A DNA stretch of 64,000 nucleotides from Odontesthes bonariensis (lineage: Eukaryota > Chordata > Actinopteri > Atheriniformes > Atherinopsidae), in NCBI RefSeq assembly GCF_027942865.1, contig NC_134529.1, forward strand, positions 17,474,467 through 17,538,466. Direction: 5' to 3'. This document shows, one piece after another, positions 11,441 through 33,427 of this stretch. A program made the position numbers and the translations under genes. The notes below the pieces were generated by a model. It was given only the letters and a program-made list of their open reading frames with translations. It did no database searches and was not told where the DNA came from. The stretch's first letter is position 1. Each line of letters opens with the position of its first letter.

Positions 11441-12940
11441 ATGACATTCATCAATATTTTCCCGCTACTATTACAGAAAAAAAATAATAAATCCAGAAAG
11501 TGTCATAATCACGGCAGAACAGTTTTATCTAAAATACCTGGCATAGTCATCATATGAGCGGTAAAGGAACAGTTCATTCTGCAATAGGGCTACGTTTAAC
11601 TATGACCTGAGAGTAATGAAATGAAAGCACTGTACATAGTTTTCTTCTGTGTTCTTTTTTTTTTTTTTTTTAATTTAGTCGCGTGACAGCACGGCCAGTA
11701 CTGCATCACATCCCAACAACAAATCACTGACAGAACACTGACAAGGCTGTTCTGGGCTGGTGTCAGACACATAGTGCTCCAAAACCGCCATGTTAAGAAA
11801 AATGGTTGCGTTTCTTTTTAATGGACACTGACCAAAAAACCCTCCAAAGGAAACTTTACTTTGGGGTTTCGGTGTGCCCATCTTTTTGATGTGAACCCTT
11901 TGCTAAACGTAGACTCTTCATAAGTCTGTGTAATATCAGTAGAGGATAGTTGGTTTATTGTTAAGTCTGATCATGATCGATTCCAGCTGCTGCACTGAAA
12001 GTTTTTTTTGTGAGACGCAGCGGGTAGTGTATTTGTTGTTAGGTGTTCCTGTTAAATTAGTTGAAAGCATAATTATATTTATCGGTATTTTCTTTTGAAA
12101 TTCTGCATACTGACCCAACCGAAATGCTGATCATCAGAGGGAACCAGGCGTACCTTTGTGATTATTCACACTTATAGAAATGTGTAGCACTTTATTCCTT
12201 TATCTAACATAGACTATGTCAACAATGAAGTGCGAAACCCTGAAATGTGTCAATTTTCAGTGGAAAATGCATCAATCTGAAGTTTGCTTCTGCCTATTCC
12301 TCTTGCTTATTTCTTCAAAGCGTGCAAACGCGTCCCTGTCTTCAGTATTAGCAACAATTACACGCTGTGATGTTCATTTTGCTGTAGCTGGGTGTTGCTC
12401 ATTTTAAGACGTGTGCACATGAAGGTACTTTAAGCCGTCTCTTTTAAAAGCTTCTTCAGTTGCTACTACCTCTGCATTCCAACACCTCTGAAGGTTAGCT
12501 GAAAATGACAAATCATCAAAGCAGAGTCAATGCTTTCACTTGTACTTTTGTAATTTAAGTTGCCTTTTAGAAGAACGATTGAAGAATAATCTATTACCAT
12601 ATGTAACAATGAAGGAAAGCTTTATGTAATTTGGTTGATGTTGTTCCTCTTTTTGTGTCTTTGTCCTCGTGAACTTATCTCAACTATGATGCACGAAAGG
12701 TGTTATAAACACTTGTGTTATCGTCTCTTGGTCTTATCTTGGGAATCTTATCCCCACGGAAGGGGAACTTTGAATCTCAACAGGCGCATTTTAGTGTCTT
12801 TAGTTCCTGCCTGTACACAACTTAAATGTTGATGGTGTATGTGGTCAATCTCTGGAAAATGGTTAGCGCACACATTTGTTTTTTACAGATTTGTTATAGT
12901 TTTGTTTTTGCACAATAAAATGATTGTACACGTGTACTCT
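11441..12940 (+). other. il20ra 3' untranslated region with two poly-A signals
   Basis: After the stop codon at 11438-11440 there is an early AATAAA at 11486-11491 and a second at 12914-12919. The second would give a 3' UTR of about 1.5 kb. The stretch contains the second copy of the 60-bp dispersed repeat at 12451-12510. No coding sequence is recognisable. Which signal is used cannot be decided from sequence. Confidence 0.55.
12451..12510 (+). repeat. 60-bp dispersed repeat, copy 2
   Basis: Partner of 7328-7387, same strand, about 5.1 kb apart. If the distal poly-A site of il20ra is used, this copy lies inside the transcript. Confidence 0.7.
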
Positions 12941-13700
12941 CCCTTTTTTTCTGTTTAATTTCAAGGTGAAAGCCACTTTTTCTTTTACTGTGCCACAGCG
13001 TTTGTACAGGTACAATTTAGTCGCTTTGTAATAATAAACAGCTCAAGGAAATATGTGAATGTCAGGGTTGATCTTTGCACTACACTGTGTTATATTTTTA
13101 TTACTTATGCAAAGCTCTTAAAAACTGGAGAATAGACGGAGACCCCTGCTGGTCGAACTGAGAATAACTCACCATAACGTTTGTGGAACGAGGAGTATCT
13201 AATGGAAAAATTATATATATTTTTTAATATCAGTAGACATACTCAAGTCAAATATTTACTGTTGTTTAGATTAAAATCTTATTAACAGGTAATAATGGTC
13301 TAAATGTAACCTATGATACATAAACATTTCCATAAGGGTATTGTGTGTGGGTTAACGTGTAGGGTATCTGCGCTTTTACTCAAGTAAAATGTCCTCCATC
13401 TCTGAAATATTTGAATTTCTTTGCTGTGGCCGAGTGAAAAGTACACTCAAATACTTGCTTGTGAAATACAAGAACTGCCAGTATAAAGTCACACAAAAAT
13501 ATAATACTCAAATATTTCATTACAGGTAAAGTCCAGAAGCTGGACGGCTGCTTTGACACCGAGCTTGATAGGCTATGAGCTTTTGAAAGTAGTTGTTGGA
13601 AATTAATTGATTTGTAGTCTCACTAATTTTCACTCGTAAAGTGAATATTTCTAATCAGCACACCGTTCGCCCAGGTATTTCAGAAGACACCAATTAATAT
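12941..13700. other. Intergenic region between il20ra and ehd3
   Basis: AT-rich sequence without a recognisable gene. Sequences of the type TTTTACTCAAGTAAAA near 13373-13390 resemble fragments of fish DNA transposons, but too little is present to name one. Confidence 0.5.
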
Positions 13701-14864
13701 TCCTTAACCTTTAGGTGGCGCGATGTGATTGAACGGCCGTTCCTCCGTATCCCCTCATCCAACATGGCGTCCCCCGGGCCCGCTTCAGCGGCCTCTCCCG
13801 CATCACTGGGCTGGACCTCGGTGGGTCGGGCTGCCAGCCGTTGGGCACTTCCGGCGGAGTCGGGTTTCCTTCAACTCGGCATTTAAATTGAGCTGCAGGA
13901 CATCAGCTGCTGCCACATTCAGCACCGTGCAAGTGACAGAAAATAACCCTTCGCACCAGCTAAACAGACTGCTCTGGTTTTTGTCTCGAAAGCGTCAGAA
14001 TTGATTGTCAGCGCCGGAGAGGTTTGGGCTGTTGTTGCAGGCAGAAAAGCGGGAGAGGCTGAACAATAACGGGGTTGCACTGTGACAGCTGCTCGGTGCA
14101 TCATTTCTGGGATTCCTCTGCTAGCTCGTGGACGGTATTGAATAGCGGTAGCGTGATTTTGCGCTCGAGCAGAATGGTCTAAAGCGTCCCTTGACAGAGT
14201 TTGTTTACTTAAAGAAATTGGTAAACAAAAACAAACTCATTGAATGCAGTGTTTGCTGCTGTGGCCTGGACTTGTGAGGACCAATGGACTCGGTGATGAG
14301 AGTGCGTTTGAATGGTCAGGTTTGAATTCTGCTAAACTGACGGCACATTCTGATTGTTTGTTTAAATTATTTTATTTGTGTACACGTGTACTGAGAAAAT
14401 CTTAAAATTGCTTCCAGCTGCTATTCTATGACACCAGAAATCAATATAATCTGACAACAACAGTCGCCACCCATTTAGTGCAGCAAGGCACAGACTGAAA
14501 TTTCATTTTCCTGACTCCTGTGAAGCATAAAGAGTATATTATAGAGAATATATTCAAGGGTTTGAAGATAAGTGGCAAGTTAAGTTATTTTATTTCTTCC
14601 AAAATCAGGCGTTTAAAGATAACTGTGCAAGAACGTTTTCAATAAGATTAAGTGGGAAGTTTTTCGTCATATATGCGTGAATATCACATTCTGCGCTTGA
14701 GGGGAAGCATCTAGTTTCCAGATTCCAGGACATAACAGGATAAACGAACTTTCAGATCAATAAAACCAGAGCGAGCTGATCCAGCGGATCACCAAGTTTG
14801 TATTTTTTTGACCCATAACACCTGTCAGTGGCTTAACTAGTCCAACAAAAAGCAACGAGCGACA
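13700..14864 (+). promoter_or_regulatory. GC/CpG-rich promoter and 5' leader region of ehd3
   Basis: The sequence becomes strongly GC- and CpG-rich around 13725-13870 and again near 14010-14170, in contrast to the AT-rich flanks, as expected of a CpG-island promoter. An ATG at 13764 opens a 41-codon frame (MASPGPASAASPASLGWTSV...) ending TAA at about 13884. This could be an upstream ORF in the ehd3 leader or the first exon of another transcript, since a possible GT donor lies at about 13820. Transcription probably starts within this region and the leader reaches the ehd3 ATG at 14865, which has A at -3. Confidence 0.5.
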
Positions 14865-27318
<12,454 letters not shown>

Positions 27319-28640
27319 ATGTAAAATTAGTCCCTCACTTGCCCCTAAAACCTGTAAGTAGCCCCGCCCTCAGATAACTGTCCCTGTTAAAGCAGTAATG
27401 TACAAATGAAAAATGACGAGGCAAAATAGGAAATTGCCACCTCGCACTACGACAGTTCCCGTTATCCGGATATCTGTAGTCTTAAGTCTCAGCAAATGCT
27501 TACTAAACTTCCACTGAAATACAAACTAACAGATACTGAGTGACAGCCAGTGCACTGGCAGGAAAGTTTGTGTCATGAAATAACAAAACTATACCATTTA
27601 TGTAGGATCTTATCTACCAGTAGGACAGTGTTTGTAGTCACTTCAAAAAAGCAGATCTTAAGTGTTGTTATACTAAGCCGCTCGGTTTAGAGAGTAGCTG
27701 TTACATTTAGCAACAACAGATGTTGGAGATATGAAAAGAGGTGTTAGGAAACTAATAGAAATGAAAACACTGGATTACAGAAAATTAAAGTTAAACTACT
27801 GGAGCAAAATAAAAAGCAAAGTGAACGCAAGCCAAACGAGAAGAAGGCCGAAAAACTGCTTGTACTTATTAAAAGTTTTCCGTGATTAATATTAATTATC
27901 ATAATACACATACGCTATGAAGTAAAGCCAAGTTAAACGGCAGTATTTGATGTACTTCCAGGTCCTGTATTATTATTTGCCTCCTTGCTTTTTTTAAGCG
28001 TGACATATTCAGTAACTAAGAAGATGTCCTCGAAGGCATCTTGAGAACACACAAACGAGCATTAAAATCAATTAAAATCAAAACACTCAAGAGACTGAAA
28101 GCAATTCTAGTTACAGGAATTATAATACTGTTCTAGTAAAGAGAGACCGGCCAGAATTGATTTTTTTTTTTTTTTTTTTTTTCTTTTTTATATTTCCCCA
28201 ACTATTTGTGTGGTGGTTGGAGTTTGACATCGCGGTGATTTACTGAATCGATCCTTTGCATTGAAGGAAGAAAACGTTTCTTTGGAGAATGGCCTCTTTG
28301 TCTCTTTTATGATGTCTATACGGTTTTAAATGTCATTAACATGTACTGATACTGTGACTAATTATAATAAACTTTTATCATGGGTATTGTCTGGACACGG
28401 ATTTTGATTGTCAAATGTGCAGATGTTCACAGTTCTGTGTCAGCACGTCCTGGCTGTTGTATGTATGCATTTGAACATGCGTGTCTGTATCATTTTAAAC
28501 ATGCATGAGCTCACTGGTAATCATTACACAAGCTACTGAATGAGAGCTTTGAAAATTGATCAGTTATTGTTCATCTTCTAAAACTAAGCAAGCATAAAGT
28601 AATAATGGTCCAAAATTGAAATGAATAGAATCGCTAAGTT

Positions 28641-28676
<36 letters not shown>

Positions 28677-29320
28677 ATTCATGCAGGAACCTTAGGCTTT
28701 CCATTACATGCATTTGAATAGCAGGCATGTAAAAAAAAAACATGATTCCTTTTACCATATTTCTAATGCTTTATTGTAGCCGTATGTCAATATGTGAGAA
28801 TCTATACTTCACATTAGAGCCATGTTTGTGGTTTACCAGATTCCTAATGAGTCTATAGCACAAGGAAACGCTCACCTATCGAAGATTTGATTCTGACGTG
28901 GAAAGAAATATTAGGCATGTTTTTCCAGTACTGGAGCTGCAGACATGAAATCTTTCCAGTTCGTGGCCATTTTGTTTCCTCCTTGTGTGTTTCTGTGCTG
29001 TTACTGTGAATCTAATGTACATACAAAGACTGACTGCATTCCATGAGCTCACATTATGAAATCATCCACTTCATCCCGCAATCTGTACACATTACTTGCT
29101 CTTATTTCATCAGGGGAGGGAGGAAATTTAAATGTGAAAAAGATGCTCACCCAATGTGGATTGCGAAACAAAGCTGTCATCTGCGAGTTGTTTTCACATG
29201 TTCACAGATTGCAATACTGGTGAACCCACTGAGTGGAGTTTTGCCTTTTTATGAGATGGTCATGCATTGCTTGAATCTGTACCTCACTGCTTTCCTGTGT
29301 AATAAAGTTCATGTATTCAA
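27319..29320 (+). other. ehd3 3' untranslated region and poly-A signals
   Basis: After the TAA at 27316-27318 a consensus AATAAA lies at 28366-28371, and another at 29301-29306 followed by a GT-rich stretch. Either could end the transcript. Poly-T tracts occur at about 28159-28190 and 28626-28652. No second gene is seen. Confidence 0.55.
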
Positions 29321-30916
29321 CTTACGAAGCGTGACGTTATCTTGTTGAGAAAATCAAAGACACGTTTGCATTTTAGGTCCAGATTTGCATGCCATAGACA
29401 TCCAGCAGTAAGAAAATGTATGTTTATATGATTACAGATTACAACAAGGTGAAATTTGAAATGGAAATTTGATTATAAATGATCTTAATGAAATTAGATT
29501 CATCTCTGGAAGTCTGGTCTGTCTAATTTGAGAGTCATGAGGTTCACAATGTACAACTGTGCATTTATGAGAAAGAAAATCCTTCCCATTTGTATAGAAT
29601 AATCAATTTTAGTTCAGGAAAATATCAAATCACACTTTATACACGAAAGGGACACATGGTTTTTCTCTGTTCCCAAGTAAAACTCTCAAAACAAGCAACA
29701 GAAACTATGCGGGGCACTCGATGGGAAATTAAATGCATTTTTTAACCCTTCATTTCACGGGTTTAGCTATGCAATGCATAAAAAAAAAAAAAAAAGTGTT
29801 GCAGAGCTCCAGCAGTGAATAATGGGGTGATACTCTGAGGAGTGGAAAATGGAATTCCTTCGTGATATTCCTCAAGGGACTCCTCCTTATTTTGGGTTCA
29901 GTTTAGGGAGTTTGTTCTTTCCATGTAACACAAAGGAGATGAGAAGTTAGTGATTAATTTTGGCTCGGACTACACGAAGGCAGATTTCAACTTTATGTTG
30001 AGGGTCGCCAACATTAACCATAACAACAGATGAGCTACATTACATGCAGCAGGAAACGGATCATGTGACTCTTGCCTGAAACCACTGACATTTCTGTATC
30101 ATCCAGGGACTTTCATATGTTTGCATGTATGGGCGGCAGGAAGTTGAAGTCACCCCCATATAACATGGTTTAGAGACCAAATAAAACATAAACAAAAACA
30201 CACACGTGCACAGGCCGCACAAAGGGAAGATGCAGCAGTCTTGCCTCTCACAAGACGTTCTGTTCTTGTGCACCATTTCCTCTCTATCCCACCTTGACCC
30301 CTCCCGCTCTCTGCCTCAGTCATTTAAATCCACATCATCGTATGATAATATCAGCGCGATAACATTAGTTTTATAACCGCCACCAGCAGTATAAAAAAGA
30401 ACCCCAAGCACTGTGTACAGTTCTCTCACCACTGCGTGGTCACTGTTCAAGAACTGCCCATCGGTAACAAATCCAAAAAGACGTAAGGATTAGGAAAAAT
30501 AACCTCTTGGAGTATTTCAGGAGGATTTTTGTGCTTCCTTAAAACGGAGTAAACCAAAGCAGGATGATGAAGAGATGCCAAAGCAGAGCGTTCCAAGTCA
30601 GTGACAGATGAAATGTGTTTTAGCCGCCGTTTTATCTCCTCAGCAGGAAAACATGTTCATATCCTGGATTGTTTTGTCAGTTGTGATAAATGTGGTACAA
30701 CTGTCCACAGGAATGTGTGAACGTGAATGTGTGTGCTTTTACGTATGGTAGATGTGCGTGATCGATGTGTTTGGTGGAGCACCACATGTAGGGAAGCTAT
30801 ACATCAAGATTAAGCCCAGTACACACGCACACGGATTTGGAAGTTAGGAACATTGGGTGGGGATAATGCTCGCTCTCACAAAGGAGCACACACACCCCTT
30901 CTGGAAGCATTATCAT
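29321..30916. other. Intergenic DNA between ehd3 and the LTR element
   Basis: No recognisable gene or RNA. The only open frames are short and repeat-free but have no family resemblance. Confidence 0.5.
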
Positions 30917-30921
30917 GTATC

Positions 30922-31348
30922 TGTCAGGTGGGGGTTTTAAGGGAGGACACGGATTTTCCAAAAGTAAAATAGATTTATTTAACAAAAACAAAGTATCAAA
31001 AGGAAAGCGCGGCTGAGCCGGATAGAAAAACCTGAACTGTGGAAAAATTACAACAAAACACTTGGCATACTATGGAAAAAAAAACTTAACTTAGCTGTGG
31101 CGTGGCGTGGCATGGAGGGTGACGTAAAAAGGTGCAAGGATCTCACAAGAACTGAAAGGAAACCTGGAAACTAAATACTGTGGATGGTGATTAAGGATGG
31201 GGTGCAGCTGAAGGAAATGAGTGCAGGTGACGTGAATGAAACTAATCAGGACCTGAACCAAAAACATGATCTAAACTAAGAACTAAAGACATTATCTAAA
31301 AACCAAACATGATCTAAAAAACACATGTCATGAGTCCATGGCATGACA
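30922..31348 (-). repeat. Downstream (3') LTR of the retrotransposon
   Basis: 427 bp. It is identical by eye to the other LTR except for five short indels in simple repeats. It contains the minus-strand poly-A signal at 30980-30975 and the predicted RNA-start block at 31146-31136. Confidence 0.9.
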
Positions 31349-31512
31349 GAGCCCCCCCCCTCAAGGGGCGGATCCCAGACGCCCCTAAAAAGTCTGAGGG
31401 TGGGAGGGAGGGGCTCGAAGCCGGTCATACGGGGAACCATAACCCCGGTGGCATGGCTGCAGCGGCCGACCAGGCACGCGGCAAGGGCACCGGCCTCGGG
31501 CGGCAGGAGACG

Positions 31513-31668
31513 GTGGTCCGGCGGACGCCCGATGACGTGGCAGCAGGCGGTGATCCGGCGGACGCCCGGACTTCCGTCGGCGTGGCGGCAGTGGTCCGGC
31601 GGACGCCCGATGACGTGGCAGCAGGCGGTGATCCGGCGGACGCCCGGACTTCCGTCGGCGTGGCGGCA
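31513..31668. repeat. 78-bp tandem duplication inside the LTR element
   Basis: Two copies, starting at 31513 and 31591, carry the block GTGGTCCGGCGGACGCCCGA and its continuation with a period of 78 bases. This is divisible by three, so the frames stay open. Confidence 0.85.
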
Positions 31669-31671
31669 GGA

Positions 31672-31910
31672 GGCGGTGGTCTGGCGGGCGGCCAGACTTC
31701 CCATGGCGTGGCAGTCTGGCGTGGCAGCAGGAGGCGGTGGTCTGGCGGGCGGCCAGACATCCCGTGGCGTGGCAGCAGGAGGCGGTGGTCTGGCGGGCGG
31801 CCAGACATCCCGTGGCGTGGCAGCAGGAGGCGGTGGTCTGGCGGGCGGCCAGACATCCCGTGGCGTGGCAGCAGGAGGCGGTGGTCTGGCGGGCGGCCAG
31901 ACATCCGACG
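31672..31910. repeat. 48-bp tandem array inside the LTR element
   Basis: About four to five copies of a 48-base unit built around GGCGGTGGTCTGGCGGGCGG and GTGGCGTGGCAGCAGGA. The first copy is a variant with an extra GTGGCAGTCTGGC insertion. Confidence 0.85.
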
Positions 31911-32029
31911 GCAAGGGGAGAGCCCCCCCCTTAAGGGATGGATCCCAGACATCCCCAATATCTGGGGGTGGGAGGGAGGGGCTCGAAAGGCCTGCTCTGT
32001 GGCCTGCTCTGTGGCCTGCTCTGTTGCTG

Positions 32030-32690
32030 TGGGCTCATCTGTGGCTGTGGCTTGGTCGGGCCCCGCGGCCTCTGTGGCTTGGTCGGGCCCCGCGGCCTCT
32101 GTGGCTTGGTCGGGCCCCGCGGCCTCTGTGGCTTGGTCGGGCCCCGCGGCCTCTGTGGCTTGGTCGGGCCCCGCGGCCTCTGTGGCTTGGTCGGGCCCCG
32201 CGGCCTCTGTGGCTGTGGCTTGGTCGGGCCCCGCGGCCTCTTGGTCGGGCCCCGCGGCCTCTGTGGCTGTGGCTTGGTCGGGCCCCGCGGCCTCTTGGTC
32301 GGGCCCCGCGGCCTCTTGGTCGGGCCCCGCGGCCTCTTGGTCGGGCCCCGCGGCCTCTTGGTCGGGCCCCGCGGCCTCTGTGGAGAGCTCAGGCCCCGCG
32401 GCCTCTGTGGAGAGCTCAGGCCCCGCGGCCTCTGTGGAGAGCTCAGGCCCCGCGGCCTCTGTGGAGAGCTCAGGCCCCGCGGCCTCTGTGGAGAGCTCAG
32501 GCCCCGCGGCCTCTGTGGAGAGCTCTGGAACGGCTGGGGCCGGGGCCGGCTCTGGAACGGCTGGGGCCGGGGCCGGCTCTGGAACGGCTGGGGCCGGGGC
32601 CGGCTCTGGAACGGCTGGGGCCGGGGCCGGCTCTGGAACGGCTGGGGCCGGGGCCGGCTCTGGAACGGCTGGGGCCGGGGGCTGCGGTGC
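32030..32690. repeat. 27-bp (21-bp) tandem arrays inside the LTR element
   Basis: Three successive sub-arrays share a GGGCCCCGCGGCCTC-type core: units with CTTGGTCGG (27 and 21 bp), units with GTGGAGAGCTCA (27 bp, about six), and units with TCTGGAACGGCTGGGGCCGG (27 bp, about six). All units are multiples of three and encode 7- to 9-residue repeats. Confidence 0.9.
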
Positions 32691-32966
32691 AGGTAAGGAG
32701 GAGGAGCTGTACAGCGCAGCTACCTCTTCTGGCTCCAAGCCGAAAATTTCCAGTGAGGCAGTGCGCTGTACAGTCCTGACCTCCTCCCAGATAGCTGACA
32801 CCGTGGGTAAGTGCTGGAGGACCCGTTTTTGCACAAAGAAATCCAAAACGTCATTAGAGGAGTTTAGTTTCTCCCAGGAGGTGCTGTTCGGTCCTGAGCG
32901 GAGAAGTCCCCGACCAGCTCCCATAAGGCTGAGTAATCCGCCGCGTCCATGGTGGTGAGATCCTTC

Positions 32967-33422
32967 TGTCAGGTGGGGGTTTTAAGGGAGGACACGGATG
33001 CGGATTTTCCAAAAGTAAAATAGATTTATTTAACAAAAACAAAGTATCAAAAGGAAAGCGCGGCTGAGCCGGATAGAAAAACCTGAACTGTGGAAAAATT
33101 ACAACAAAACAAAACACTTGGCATACTATGGAAAAAAACTTAACTTAACTTAGCTGTGGCGTGGCGTGGCGTGGCGTGGCGTGGCATGGAGGGTGACGTA
33201 AAAAGGTGCAAGGATCTCACAAGAACTGAAAGGAAACCTGGAAACTAAATACTGTGGATGGTGATTAAGGATGGGGTGCAGCTGAAGGAAATGAGTGCAG
33301 GTGACGTGAATGAAACTAATCAGGACCTGAACCAAAAACATGATCTAAACTAAGAACTAAAGACATTATCTAAAAACCAAACATGATCTAAAAAACACAT
33401 GTCATGAGTCCATGGCATGACA
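32967..33422 (-). promoter_or_regulatory. Upstream (5') LTR with predicted TATA-like box and RNA start
   Basis: 456 bp. Read on the minus strand, TATTTAG at 33251-33245 lies 31 nt before GTGAGATCCTT (33220-33210). That 11-mer is complementary to AAGGATCTCAC (32965-32955), one base inside the LTR border. This is the layout expected if transcription starts at 33220 and the RNA 5' end folds back to prime reverse transcription. The LTR contains six GTGGC units where the other LTR has three. Confidence 0.8.
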
Positions 33423-33427
33423 GTATC

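Larger units (their letters stand above)
31425..32950 (-). pseudogene. Gag-like, repeat-rich reading frame of the LTR element, probably frameshifted
   Basis: An ATG at 32950, 17 nt inside the LTR border, opens MDAADYSALWELVGDFSAQD but stops after 28 codons. A long frame in another register is open from 32924 to 31425 (499 codons), starting with a globular-looking segment (FFVQKRVLQHLPTVSAIWEE). It then consists almost wholly of 9-residue repeats ([27 protein letters not shown] types) and finally Pro/Arg/His-rich repeats. The change of register suggests a frameshift that breaks the original start. The N-terminal part resembles gag openings of vertebrate gypsy-type elements only loosely. No zinc knuckle or enzyme motif is seen. 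An overlapping plus-strand frame (31330-32958) is also open because of the GC-rich repeats. Confidence 0.5.
30917..33427 (-). mobile_element. Non-autonomous LTR retrotransposon, Tf1/sushi-like, with 5-bp target duplication
   Basis: Two direct repeats (30922-31348, 427 bp; 32967-33422, 456 bp) enclose 1,618 bp. Each begins TG and ends CA when read on the minus strand, and the whole is flanked by GTATC at 30917-30921 and 33423-33427, a perfect 5-bp target duplication. On the minus strand the order fits a retrotransposon: LTR, a possible primer site at 32965-32955, an ATG at 32950, an internal frame, a polypurine tract (GAGGGGGGGGG, about 31361-31351), then LTR. Each LTR has a minus-strand AATAAA (33030-33025 and 30980-30975). 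No protease, reverse transcriptase, RNase H or integrase is present, so movement would need enzymes from a related full-length element. The family assignment is inference; the structure itself is seen directly. Confidence 0.88.

Noticed and set aside
31500-32700. Regularly spaced repeats that might suggest a CRISPR array
   Set aside because: The units are directly adjacent tandem copies without unique spacers, the host is a vertebrate, and they lie inside an LTR element.
31330-32958. A 542-codon plus-strand open frame and a 478-codon one overlapping it
   Set aside because: They run antisense to the retrotransposon, as judged by LTR ends, poly-A signal, polypurine tract and ATG position. They are open only because GC-rich tandem units of lengths divisible by three lack stop codons in most frames.
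30922-33422. Interpretation as a segmental tandem duplication rather than an LTR element
   Set aside because: The TG...CA ends, 5-bp target duplication, polypurine tract, poly-A signals and start codon position together fit a retrotransposon.
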